NCBI GenBank assembly: GCA_002685275.1
Contig: NYWX01000041.1
Coordinates: 1-52,528, forward strand
DNA: 52,528 bases
From: Gammaproteobacteria bacterium
GTDB taxonomy: Bacteria; Pseudomonadota; Gammaproteobacteria; Woeseiales; Woeseiaceae
Direction: 5' to 3'
The notes under the pieces: generated by a model
Told to the model about the DNA's origin: nothing
Databases searched by the model: none
The model's input: only the letters and a program-made list of their open reading frames with translations
Part shown: piece by piece, positions 24,357-33,508 of the stretch
Layout: every line of letters starts with the position of its first letter
Position numbering within the stretch: position 1 is the first letter of the stretch
Made by a program: the position numbers and the translations under genes

Positions 24357-26585
24357 ATGAAATTTTTTACACTTAGAGCTTCTCTAAGAGCTTTAAAATT
24401 GATTCTGCTTTGTATTTTAGTAATCAGTTCAGCGCCTACATTTTCACAAAATCTTGGGGGTAGGCCTGTTTTACAAAGTAGTGAGATGGTTAATGAGCCT
24501 CTTTTAGATGGCGAGGTATTAGGAGATAAAGCTTGGGGAAGTCTTATTCCTGCAACAGGTTTCCAACAGATTGAACCTGATGACGGATTACCAGCAACTC
24601 AAAAAACTGAAGTTTATGTAGGCTTCTTAGAAGATGCTTTGTATGTTGGGTTGATTGCTTATGACGATACCCCAAATCAAATTCTTGCTACCGATAGTCG
24701 TCGCGACTCAAGTTTAGATAATACAGATAGCTTTCAATTGATCATAGATGGTTTGCGAGACGGTCAGAATGGCTTTATTTTTGGAACTAATCCAGCTGGT
24801 ATTCAATATGATGGACAAGTTATCCGCGAGGGTTCGGGTGGCACGATGGGCTCGGGAGGAGGAGGTTTTAATTTAAATTGGGACGGCTCATGGGAAGTTG
24901 CAACCTCTATAAGTGAAATTGGGTGGAGCGCTGAGATGCGAATTCCATTTAGCACCCTAAGATACGGCCGTGAAAATGTCCAAACATGGGGAATAAACTT
25001 TCAAAGAAATATTGGCAGAAACAATGAAACTGCCTTTTGGGCTCCTTTGTCTAGGCAACATAAGCTGTATCGCTTATCTGAAGCTGGTTCTGTAACTGGA
25101 ATTAAACCGGCTAAAAAACGAAATTTACAATTCTCACCCTATATTCTTGGTCAATCCACAAGAGGCGGAAATCTTGTAAGCACTCAGAATAATAGTGAAG
25201 CAGGTTTCGATATCAAATATTCAATTACTCCTAGCCTTACACTTGATGCAACTTACAACACTGATTTTGCGCAAGTTGAGGCCGATGAACAACAAATGAA
25301 TCTTGATAGGTTTAGTCTCTTTTTCAAGGAAAAAAGACCTTTTTTTCTTGAAAATGCCGCACAGTTTTCTGTAGGTGATGAACAAGCTGTACAAATGTTT
25401 TTCAGTCGACGTATAGGTATAAGTAGTAGTGGTGATCAGCTCCCAATAATCGGGGGCGCGAGACTATCTGGAAAACTTGCTGGGAGTACTAATGTAGGCT
25501 TTTTGCATATGCACTCTGAGGCTGTAGCGGGTGTTGCACCAGGAAATAAATTTACAGTCGCTAGAGTAAATCAAGAGTTACCTAGTCGCTCATCATTGGG
25601 GTTTATGTACGTCGGCCGTGATGGCGATGGCTCTTATCTCACCGCACCTGGTGATGACAAGAATCATACTTATAGTGTAGATGGTCGTTGGGGTATTGGT
25701 GAAAATTTAATGCTTGAAGGTTGGTTAGCGAAAACTTCTACACCAGGCCTTGAGGGCCGAGATGAAGCTTTTTCTGCCAAAGCTATATACAACTCTAGCG
25801 AATGGCTTAATAGATTAGAGTATAGCCAGGTTGGCGAAGATTTTAATCCTGAAGTAGGTTTTTTAAAGCGCTCGAATTATCGACGTATGTCAGCTTTAAT
25901 TTTGCGTAGAATTCGACCAGAGAATACATGGGGATTGCTTGAAGTTAGACCTCATATTTCTTACACGGCTTATTGGGATTTTGATGGTTTTCAAGAGACT
26001 GGTTTTTTGCATATTGATAATCATTGGGAGTTTCGCAACGGATATAGAATAGATACTGGCGTGAATTTTACTCGTGAAGGCGTGCAAACTCCTTTTGATA
26101 TTATCGATGGTGTTACTATTCAGGCTGGTACTTATGATCACAGTGAGGCCCAAATTCGATTTAACACTGATAAATCAGATCCTTTAAGTCTCTCAAGCGT
26201 TACTTATATAGGAGGTCGATTTGGTGGTAATCGTATTGCTATAAAATCAAGTATTATTTATAGAGTTGGAGAATCTTTCAGGTCTGAACTTACCTATAAT
26301 TATAATAAATTTGATCTTCCAATTGAGAGAGGTCAGTTTAATGCCAACCTTACACAACTTCGTTTATCTTATGCATTTACACCCAAGATATTGCTGCAAG
26401 CTTTAGTCCAGCATAATCAAGTAGATGATACAGTCGGTACAAACTTACGTTTTTCATGGCTGCAAACTGCAAATTCTGGTTTTTTCCTTGTTTATAACGA
26501 AGTGGATGAACGAGGTATTGCTGCAAATCCAAGAGGTAAAGAGGTTATTTTTAAATATAGTCATATATTTGACGTCTTTAATTAG
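24357..26585 (+). CDS. CBM9-like / DUF5916 outer-membrane beta-barrel protein
   Basis: A 742-aa protein with a signal peptide (hydrophobic stretch ending APTFSQ). Residues about 40-240 form a carbohydrate-binding family 9-like domain (EPLLDGEVLGDKAWGSL, TEVYVGFLEDALYVGLIAYD, GWSAEMRIPFSTLRY). The C-terminal two-thirds is a DUF5916-type beta-barrel with FFKEKRPFFLENAAQF and many alternating strands, ending in a Phe-containing KYSHIFDVFN. It should sit in the outer membrane. The family is common in marine bacteria and its function is unknown; sugar or oligomer binding is suggested by the N-terminal domain. Monocistronic. Confidence 0.88.
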   Translation: MKFFTLRASLRALKLILLCILVISSAPTFSQNLGGRPVLQSSEMVNEPLLDGEVLGDKAWGSLIPATGFQQIEPDDGLPATQKTEVYVGFLEDALYVGLIAYDDTPNQILATDSRRDSSLDNTDSFQLIIDGLRDGQNGFIFGTNPAGIQYDGQVIREGSGGTMGSGGGGFNLNWDGSWEVATSISEIGWSAEMRIPFSTLRYGRENVQTWGINFQRNIGRNNETAFWAPLSRQHKLYRLSEAGSVTGIKPAKKRNLQFSPYILGQSTRGGNLVSTQNNSEAGFDIKYSITPSLTLDATYNTDFAQVEADEQQMNLDRFSLFFKEKRPFFLENAAQFSVGDEQAVQMFFSRRIGISSSGDQLPIIGGARLSGKLAGSTNVGFLHMHSEAVAGVAPGNKFTVARVNQELPSRSSLGFMYVGRDGDGSYLTAPGDDKNHTYSVDGRWGIGENLMLEGWLAKTSTPGLEGRDEAFSAKAIYNSSEWLNRLEYSQVGEDFNPEVGFLKRSNYRRMSALILRRIRPENTWGLLEVRPHISYTAYWDFDGFQETGFLHIDNHWEFRNGYRIDTGVNFTREGVQTPFDIIDGVTIQAGTYDHSEAQIRFNTDKSDPLSLSSVTYIGGRFGGNRIAIKSSIIYRVGESFRSELTYNYNKFDLPIERGQFNANLTQLRLSYAFTPKILLQALVQHNQVDDTVGTNLRFSWLQTANSGFFLVYNEVDERGIAANPRGKEVIFKYSHIFDVFN

Positions 26586-26708
26586 TAACTACTAAATTTT
26601 TGCACTTTAAATATTTTGACAATCCAAAACAAATCGTTAATTTCTCTTTAAACCTCGCTTTAAGGATGTAAATTTTATGGAAAGGCGTCAAATTAATTAA
26701 GAAAAAAT

Positions 26709-27929
26709 ATGTTGAAATTTTTGCGACATAACTTTCGTTGGGTAATTGGTGGATTTACACTTACTTTTTTTTCTAGTTTTGGCCAAACCTATTTTATTTC
26801 TATTTCTATATCTGAATGGCGTGAGATTTTTGACCTTAGTCACGGTGAGTTTGGCCGCCTTTATATGTTTGCAACTTTAGCAAGTGCCGCATGCTTACCT
26901 TTTCTAGGAAAGCTTATAGATTTTATCCCTCCCCATAAACTGATAGTCATGGTTATTCCAATCTTGTCAGCCGCAGCAATTCTTGCTGGTATTGCTCCTT
27001 CAATATGGGCTTTAATAATTGCAATTTTTTTTCTTAGATTATTTGGCCAAGGGCTTATGTCTCATATTGCATTGACTACAACTGGTCGCTGGTTTTCTGC
27101 CGAACGCGGAAGGGCTATTTCATTAGTTATTCTTGGTCATCAAGGTGGGGAAGCATCCATGCCATTAGTTTTTTCGATGGTTGCAATTATTTACGGCTAT
27201 GAAGTGGGATGGTTTTTTGGTGCAATCTTACTACTGATTATCGCATTGCCAATTTCATTTTGGGCGTATAGCGCTCCACGAGAACTTCAAGGCTCTAATG
27301 TCAGTAGTGACCTGTCGGAAAATGAAATTCACAATTGGACCCGAAGAGAGGTGATGAGTGACCCCATCTTTTGGATATTACTAACTGGAGCTTTGGCGCC
27401 TGGATTCATTGGAACAATAATTTTTTATCATCAAAATTACTTAACAGAGATTAATGAATGGCCACCACAGATCTTTGTTCAATCTTTGATTGTTTTGTCA
27501 ACTATGACAGTAATTTTTACTTTAATATCAGGTGCGATCGTAAATAAATTTGGGTCAAGAATTTTGCTACCTTATTTTCTGATTCCCTTAGTCATAGCTT
27601 GTTTTTTGTTGACCATAACGGGACCTGCAATAATCGTTACAGGAGTAATGATATTTTTGGGAATTAGCTATGGTATTTCATGGACATTATTTGGATCTCT
27701 TTGGCCTGAAATCTATGGAACAAAATATCTTGGATCAGTTCGTTCAATAACTATTTCTGCTGTGGTGATAGCTACTGCTGCTGGTCCTGGTGTTACAGGT
27801 ACTTTGATTGATAGTGGTATTAGTTTACAAAAACAAATGAATTATATTGGTATTTATTGCTTAATTACGCTTGTCGCTATGATTGTTGCAAATTTATTTT
27901 TGCGTAAAAGAATTTTCAAAAAAGGTTGA
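26709..27929 (+). CDS. MFS transporter
   Basis: A 406-aa protein with about 12 hydrophobic helices in two halves and a cytoplasmic loop (ELQGSNVSSDLSENEIHNW) between them, typical of the major facilitator superfamily. The TGRWFSAERGRAISLVILGHQGGEA segment resembles the oxalate/formate or monocarboxylate-like antiporter groups. The substrate cannot be read from the sequence or from its neighbours. It converges with the NYN-domain gene (9-nt gap). Confidence 0.9.
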   Translation: MLKFLRHNFRWVIGGFTLTFFSSFGQTYFISISISEWREIFDLSHGEFGRLYMFATLASAACLPFLGKLIDFIPPHKLIVMVIPILSAAAILAGIAPSIWALIIAIFFLRLFGQGLMSHIALTTTGRWFSAERGRAISLVILGHQGGEASMPLVFSMVAIIYGYEVGWFFGAILLLIIALPISFWAYSAPRELQGSNVSSDLSENEIHNWTRREVMSDPIFWILLTGALAPGFIGTIIFYHQNYLTEINEWPPQIFVQSLIVLSTMTVIFTLISGAIVNKFGSRILLPYFLIPLVIACFLLTITGPAIIVTGVMIFLGISYGISWTLFGSLWPEIYGTKYLGSVRSITISAVVIATAAGPGVTGTLIDSGISLQKQMNYIGIYCLITLVAMIVANLFLRKRIFKKG

Positions 27930-27938
27930 AAAAGTTTT

Positions 27939-28433
27939 TTATAGAATGAAATCTTTATCTATGGGTATAAAGTCACTTGCCGGACCAATAAGTTGGGTAG
28001 AAGTCAATTCGCGAACACCATAAACTTCTGATTTTGTCTTAAATCTCTCTTTTATTCGATCGAGGAGTATTCCGAAATCTCCATCACCTGATGCGAGTAC
28101 GATCGTATCGCATTGATTGGCTCTTTCAAACACGTCTAACGCAATACCAACGTCCCAATCTGCTTTTACAGTGCCATCTTTACGTTTAAGCATGGATTTT
28201 AGTTGAACACTAAAGCCAATTTTCTTTAATATATTCTGAAAATTTTCTTGTTTGATATCACCTTTATCCGTAGCGTATGCATATGCACAAATTACTTTAC
28301 GATTTTTTGTAACCACATTCCAAAATTTAGTGTAATCAAAATTACCTTTATAAGCTTGACGACAAGTGTAATAAATATTTTGAACATCAACAAAGATGCC
28401 AATTTTTTCTATATTTTTGTTATTTTTAGACAA
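27939..28433 (-). CDS. NYN domain (LabA/DUF88-like) putative ribonuclease
   Basis: A 164-aa PIN-like fold protein. The acidic metal-binding residues are seen in GIFVDVQNIYY, KADWDVGIALD and LASGDGDFGILLDRI, the usual three-cluster arrangement of NYN nucleases. Members are small RNA-processing or RNA-turnover enzymes; the specific role is unknown. Monocistronic on the minus strand. The 220-bp region behind its start, ahead of the alanine racemase gene, shows nothing recognisable beyond AT-rich sequence. Confidence 0.9.
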   Translation of the reverse strand: MSKNNKNIEKIGIFVDVQNIYYTCRQAYKGNFDYTKFWNVVTKNRKVICAYAYATDKGDIKQENFQNILKKIGFSVQLKSMLKRKDGTVKADWDVGIALDVFERANQCDTIVLASGDGDFGILLDRIKERFKTKSEVYGVRELTSTQLIGPASDFIPIDKDFIL

Positions 28434-28653
28434 ATGTAGACTTCTTTTGAATTCTTGATAGGTAAATAATATTTTTTATTTACTAATACCTTAGATGATT
28501 TTTTTAAGAAAAGATAAGATCATAACAACTTATTTTATGGATAATATAGAAAAAATTATACATAAACTTTGCTTGAAGTTTGTAAGTTATGCAAAACTGT
28601 TATTTATTTCATTTGTTATAGTGAATTATCATAAAACCAATAAAAGTTAATTT

Positions 28654-29736
28654 ATGACGCATAAATGTGAAGCGGTCATCGACCTAAATTCGATAAAAGA
28701 TAATTATAAAATAGCATGCAGCTTAGCTCCTGATTCAAAATCAATTGCAGTGATTAAGGCTGATGCTTATGGCCATGGGGCTGTCCAAGTCACAAAAGCG
28801 CTTGAGGGAATCACTTCAGCTTTTGCTGTTGCAATCATTGATGAAGCTATTGAGCTGCGTGATGCTGGCATTACAAAAATGATTCTGGTAATGGAGGGCG
28901 TCGATGGAGTAGAAGATTTAAAATGTGCCGCAAAAAATGAATTATCAGTTGTTGTGCATAACGAGTCCCAATTACTGGATTTGGAGAATGCTAGTTTACC
29001 TAATCCAGTAAACGTTTGGCTTAAGGTTGATACTGGTATGCATAGATTGGGAATTGAGCCAAACAAAGTTGAAGATGCAGTCACCCGACTGCGGGCAAGT
29101 AGAAACTGCAACCCTTCATTAGTAGTATGCACGCACCTTGCTTCATCTGAAGATATTCATAGTAAAATAACTGATAAACAAATTAACAAATTTGATTCTT
29201 ATGTATCTAATTTAAATGTAATTGAGAGCATCGCTAATTCTGGTGCGATACTTGGTTCACCAAGTAGCCATAGAGACTGGAATCGACCAGGATATTTAAT
29301 TTATGGTTACACACCTTTTGAAGATGATAGAGAAAAAATTTATGGCTTAAAACCAGCAATGACTCTAAAGTCAGAAGTCATTGCAATACGTGAAATATTA
29401 GCAGGTGAAACTGTTGGGTATGGAGGACGATGGACAGCAAAAGATAGGTCAATCATAGCGACTGTTGCAATAGGTTATGCGGATGGTTATCCACGACATG
29501 CAGTTAATGGAACACCAACCCTAGTAAATGGAAAAATAGCACCTCTTGTAGGTGCTGTTTCAATGGATATGATAACCGTCGATATAACAAATGTAGGTGA
29601 AGTAAAGATTGGTGACCAAGTTGTCCTTTGGGGGCCAAATCTTTCAGTAAATCATGTAGCAAAATTGTCAAGCACAATCGGTTATGAATTAATGACTGGT
29701 TTGACGCGACGAGTTACTCGTCGATATTTAAAATAG
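28654..29736 (+). CDS. alr: Alanine racemase
   Basis: A 360-aa PLP enzyme interconverting L- and D-alanine for peptidoglycan. The PLP-binding Lys is in AVIKADAYGHG. The VDTGMHRLGI, NRPGYLIYGY and IGYADGYPR motifs (the last being the conserved family signature) and GAVSMDMITVD are all present. Standard length. It is a single gene with its own upstream region and is not linked to dadA. Confidence 0.96.
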   Translation: MTHKCEAVIDLNSIKDNYKIACSLAPDSKSIAVIKADAYGHGAVQVTKALEGITSAFAVAIIDEAIELRDAGITKMILVMEGVDGVEDLKCAAKNELSVVVHNESQLLDLENASLPNPVNVWLKVDTGMHRLGIEPNKVEDAVTRLRASRNCNPSLVVCTHLASSEDIHSKITDKQINKFDSYVSNLNVIESIANSGAILGSPSSHRDWNRPGYLIYGYTPFEDDREKIYGLKPAMTLKSEVIAIREILAGETVGYGGRWTAKDRSIIATVAIGYADGYPRHAVNGTPTLVNGKIAPLVGAVSMDMITVDITNVGEVKIGDQVVLWGPNLSVNHVAKLSSTIGYELMTGLTRRVTRRYLK

Positions 29737-29873
29737 TTAAAAAATTTTTGATAAATTCAAATTGACTTGAGTTTCTTTAAGCTTACCTCATAAATAAGAA
29801 TATCCATTAAAAATGACGTAAAATTTATCTTAGATTATTTATTCAGTTCATATTGAACGAGTCAAATATTATT

Positions 29874-30839
29874 ATGACTTTAATTAGAGCCTTTTTTTAT
29901 ACTTTATTATTTTTCTTTACGAGTGCTATTTTTTCAGAGATAGCTTTATCTCATGGGGGTGTAGTTGAAGAAGATGACCTTTGTGTCATCAAGGTGAATT
30001 ATCTACGTGCCCACTTCAAAGTTTATCAACCAGAATCTTTGGGCCATGAGCAATTTTGTGAAGATCTTCCAATAGCAGCAGAAAGTATATTCGTAATGGA
30101 ATACTTGCATGATTCATTATCCGAGATGTTTATTGATTTTCGCATAATTCGGGATGTAACTGGAAAAGGTCGCTTCGCTCGTATGGAAGATATTAATTTA
30201 ATTGATGACATTAATAGTGCGACAGTATTTTATAAAGATCCAATAATTGAGCCAGATATATATCTAGTTAATTATAGGTTTATTGAGGAAGGCCAATTTA
30301 TTGGTATTGTGTCCGCTAAGCATCCAGAATCAGAAAAAGTATATGCTGCTGTTTTTCCATTTGAGGTAGGATTTACTGGTTTTGGTTATTGGCCATTTTT
30401 TATAGGATTACTTATGTTTATTCAATTTCAATATCTTTTGATGAGTGGTAGATTAAAAAAATGGCTTGGAAAATGGTCAATTGCTACTATATTTATCCTT
30501 TTAGGCAGCATGCTTTCCGTAACCGTATTTGCAGAGAATTTAGTTGTTACTTATAAAACACCAAATGGTGATCCTGAAATAAATACGATGCATCCTTGGA
30601 TATTACATATTGAAAACGATGATGGGCTTGAAATTGAAGGTGCAACTATTGATGTAGAGGGTGGTATGCCTGAGCATAATCATGGGTTACCGACAAAGCC
30701 ACTAGTAACTACAGAATTAGGTAATGGTGATTACAGGCTTGAAGGAATGCGTTTTCATATGAGTGGTTATTGGGAAATAATCATCAACATAACAACAGAC
30801 GATGGAACCTCCAGAGTGATAATACCATTACAGCTATGA
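29874..30839 (+). CDS. Membrane protein with C-terminal FixH/YtkA-like domain
   Basis: About 321 aa from the ATG at 29874 (an in-frame TTG lies at 29853). Layout: a signal peptide ending near SEIALSHGG; an extracytoplasmic domain to about residue 165; a membrane helix (GYWPFFIGLLMFIQFQYLL); a Lys-rich stretch; then a second hydrophobic segment that looks like another signal peptide (ATIFILLGSMLSVTVFA). The C-terminal FixH/YtkA-like immunoglobulin-type domain follows, with MHPWILHIEN and MPEHNHGLPTKP. It overlaps the di-haem peroxidase gene by ATGA. FixH-like domains occur in copper handling and oxidase assembly. The two halves look like a fusion of two exported proteins. Confidence 0.72.
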   Translation: MTLIRAFFYTLLFFFTSAIFSEIALSHGGVVEEDDLCVIKVNYLRAHFKVYQPESLGHEQFCEDLPIAAESIFVMEYLHDSLSEMFIDFRIIRDVTGKGRFARMEDINLIDDINSATVFYKDPIIEPDIYLVNYRFIEEGQFIGIVSAKHPESEKVYAAVFPFEVGFTGFGYWPFFIGLLMFIQFQYLLMSGRLKKWLGKWSIATIFILLGSMLSVTVFAENLVVTYKTPNGDPEINTMHPWILHIENDDGLEIEGATIDVEGGMPEHNHGLPTKPLVTTELGNGDYRLEGMRFHMSGYWEIIINITTDDGTSRVIIPLQL

Positions 30840-32011
30840 GTTTTGATTTTTTTAAGATTATTATAATTTTCTTTTGTCTCTGTTTATTTGTAAGTGCCTG
30901 TGACAAAAATCCGTTTCAAGGTAGCGAATGGAGTAAAGATGAAATAACCATTATTAAATCTTTATGGCTTGAATCTTTGCCCAAGTTACCAGATGACCCA
31001 ACCAATGCCGTTGCAGATAATGAGCTTGCAGCTGAGTTTGGTAAAAATTTATTTTTCGATACTCGTTTCAGTGCAAATGGAAAAATTTCATGCGCAACCT
31101 GCCATCAGGTTGAGCGCCAATTTACTGATGGGCTAAAAAAAGCATTAGCAATAGGAATAAGCAATAGAAATACTCCAAGTATTGTTGGGTCTCAGTACAG
31201 CCCATGGCAATATTGGGATGGGCGAAGGGACAGCCAATGGGCTCAATCACTTGCTCCACTAGAAAATTCTCATGAGCATGGAACAAATAGAAAACAAGTT
31301 ATTAATATTATTTCCAAGGATTCAGAATATAAAAAAACCTATGAGAAGTTATTTGGGCCATTAAAAAATATAGAAAGATTTAACAATATTGAATTAAATA
31401 CTGCTTTTGCAAATGTTGGTAAATCGATAGCTGCTTTTGAGCGAACAATCTTGCCAACTTCGTCTCGTTTCGATAAATATATTGCGAATCTAGATAAAAA
31501 GGATGTAAATCTGCCACGTAAAATTTTAAATAAAGATGAGAAGTCAGGATTACGTTTATTTATCGGAAAAGCAAAATGCACGCAATGTCATAATGGACCA
31601 TTATTTACTAACAATGAATTTCATAATACCGGGTTAATTAATCATCCTGGAGATTTGCCTGATAAGGGAAGGATTAATGGTGTTAGGGAGGTGCTAGATA
31701 GCGAATTTAATTGCCGTAGCATTTATAGTGACGATCCTGTTAGAAAATGCCCTGAACTTGATTTTATAAGAACTGGTTCTGAATTGATTGGAGCTGTAAA
31801 AACGCCTTCCTTGCGAAATCTTGAACATACTGCTCCATACATGCATAAGGGACAGTTGCAAACTATTGCTGAAGTGCTAGATCATTACAATAGAGCGCCG
31901 GATGCAATGATCGGGCATAATGAGGCAGAGCCACTTGGATTGAATTCTATTGAGCTAAGACAAATAGAAGCTTTTCTAGATACTTTGAGGGCACCTGTTT
32001 CATTTAAATAG
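30836..32011 (+). CDS. Di-haem cytochrome c peroxidase / MauG family lipoprotein
   Basis: About 391 aa from the ATG that overlaps the upstream stop. The N-terminus is a lipoprotein signal (hydrophobic stretch ending LFVSACDK). Two CxxCH haem sites are present: CATCH near the N-terminus and CTQCH in the second domain. Methionine- and His-containing segments include TPSLRNLEHTAPYMHKGQ. Such enzymes reduce H2O2 with cytochrome c electrons or carry out MauG-like oxidations. Translational coupling to the FixH-like membrane protein suggests one functional unit in the periplasm. Confidence 0.9.
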   Translation: MSFDFFKIIIIFFCLCLFVSACDKNPFQGSEWSKDEITIIKSLWLESLPKLPDDPTNAVADNELAAEFGKNLFFDTRFSANGKISCATCHQVERQFTDGLKKALAIGISNRNTPSIVGSQYSPWQYWDGRRDSQWAQSLAPLENSHEHGTNRKQVINIISKDSEYKKTYEKLFGPLKNIERFNNIELNTAFANVGKSIAAFERTILPTSSRFDKYIANLDKKDVNLPRKILNKDEKSGLRLFIGKAKCTQCHNGPLFTNNEFHNTGLINHPGDLPDKGRINGVREVLDSEFNCRSIYSDDPVRKCPELDFIRTGSELIGAVKTPSLRNLEHTAPYMHKGQLQTIAEVLDHYNRAPDAMIGHNEAEPLGLNSIELRQIEAFLDTLRAPVSFK

Positions 32012-32054
32012 ACTTCATATTTTATTTTTTTTGATCTTATTTTAAGGAAATAAA

Positions 32055-32642
32055 TTGAATAAATTGAAAGGTAAGGTAGTTTCTGTTCACACTGGCGGGG
32101 CGGAAAAATTTAATAAGCCTGAGCAATCTTCAATAATGGTTGAAATAGAGGGCATCGTTGGTGATCGTCATAGTTCATTTAAAAGAGCGGCTTGGGCGCT
32201 TACTGATAAGCAACCAGAGGGAACAATACGTCGTAACGAGAGACTCTGGTCTGCTATTTCTATTGAAGAGCTGATGCAGATTTCAGAAGATATGGACCTT
32301 ATTGAACCGCTTACTGCAGGCGCAATTGGAGCAAATTTTTGTTTTGAAGGAATTCCTGAATTGTCTAAATTACCAAGAGGCACAACCTTTAGATTCCCAT
32401 CTGGAGCTGAGCTCCAGGTTGAAAATTTTAATCCTCCATGCCTTCCTATGGGCAAGAAGCTTGCAGAATCATTGAGAACAAAGTCAGGTAAAAAGGTTGA
32501 GGATACAGATTTTTCGAAAGCGTCAAAATTAAGTCGCGGTCTTGTTGGAGTGGTTGAGGTTGCTGGCGAGGTAAGAAGTGGTGACATTGTAGATATCATG
32601 GTGTACGAGCATCCAGCATGGTTATCTCGGAAGGATTTTTAG
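32055..32642 (+). CDS. MOSC domain-containing protein
   Basis: A 195-aa protein of the MOSC (molybdenum cofactor sulfurase C-terminal) family. IVGDRHSS, the EELM.IS and LTAGAIGANFCFEGI segments, and the conserved Cys in NFNPPCLPMG are visible. MOSC proteins bind sulfur-carrying molybdenum cofactor or act in N-hydroxylated base reduction. TTG start at 32055, preceded by AAGGAAA. It could help sulfurate the molybdenum hydroxylase encoded at 3.5-7.2 kb, but that link is only functional guesswork. Confidence 0.85.
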   Translation: MNKLKGKVVSVHTGGAEKFNKPEQSSIMVEIEGIVGDRHSSFKRAAWALTDKQPEGTIRRNERLWSAISIEELMQISEDMDLIEPLTAGAIGANFCFEGIPELSKLPRGTTFRFPSGAELQVENFNPPCLPMGKKLAESLRTKSGKKVEDTDFSKASKLSRGLVGVVEVAGEVRSGDIVDIMVYEHPAWLSRKDF

Positions 32643-32661
32643 TTAAATTTTTCCAAAAGAA

Positions 32662-33333
32662 CTATCTAATATCTATGCTTGTAATCTTTTTATTTAATAC
32701 TCTCTTGATAGTTTCTTCAAGGTCAGCAGGTCTTTCTATTATTGATATAGCACCGGCTTCTGAGAGCTCCTCAATTGACCCATAACCATAATTTACACCT
32801 ATTGGCTTCATGTTATTTGAGATCGCGCCAATAAGATCATATTTTCGATCTCCAATCATTATTCGATCAGATGTATTTGTATTTTCTTTTATTGCAAATC
32901 TTAATAAATCTACTTTACTTGAATGTGTGCCATCAAATTCACTACCAAAGATTCTCTTAAAGTATGGGGTCATTTTAAAATAATCAATGATTCTTTGTGC
33001 CATAATTCTAGGCTTACTGGTGGCAACAAATAATTCGTAGTTTTTATTATTTATTGACTCCAGTGCTTCATAAATCCCATCATAAGGTTTATTTTCGAGC
33101 CAACCAACATCTTCGAAACGCTTTCTGTATAAATTAAGCGCCTCTGCAGTAAGATCTTTTCCGACTAGCATTGGAAGTGTTTCATGTAAAGGTGGGCCAA
33201 TACAGTGTCTTAAGAAGTCATTTGTTGGATGCGGAAACCCAAGTTCATTTACAGCATAAAGAATGCAATTGCTGATACCTTCGTATGAATCAGTCAAAGT
33301 ACCATCAAGGTCAAAATATATATGTGGCTTCAT
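32662..33333 (-). CDS. HAD-family hydrolase, phosphoglycolate phosphatase-like
   Basis: A 223-aa haloacid dehalogenase-like phosphatase: motif I FDLDGTLTDS, a helical cap domain, motif II near VATSKPR and motif IV MIGDRKYDLIGA. The sequence resembles the Gph/PgmB-like group that acts on small phosphorylated metabolites. Substrate unknown. Convergent with the MOSC gene. Confidence 0.88.
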   Translation of the reverse strand: MKPHIYFDLDGTLTDSYEGISNCILYAVNELGFPHPTNDFLRHCIGPPLHETLPMLVGKDLTAEALNLYRKRFEDVGWLENKPYDGIYEALESINNKNYELFVATSKPRIMAQRIIDYFKMTPYFKRIFGSEFDGTHSSKVDLLRFAIKENTNTSDRIMIGDRKYDLIGAISNNMKPIGVNYGYGSIEELSEAGAISIIERPADLEETIKRVLNKKITSIDIR

Positions 33334-33508
33334 TTATACAGCATATCAACAATAGGTACGACCAAGCGTTTTTTTTAAAATTATTCAGAATCTTATTTTA
33401 TTAAAAATAATGTTTTTTGAGTTCCGTTCAAAAATTTATCCATTATTTAATATGATCAGATGAATGTTTCTTGCATAATAAAATTTATAATTTCAAAAGT
33501 CATGAGTA

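Noticed and set aside
26673..26702. Tiny frame (ATG GAA AGG CGT ...) ahead of the MFS gene, possible leader peptide
   Set aside because: Only seven codons, with no regulatory residue run and no attenuator-like hairpins around it.
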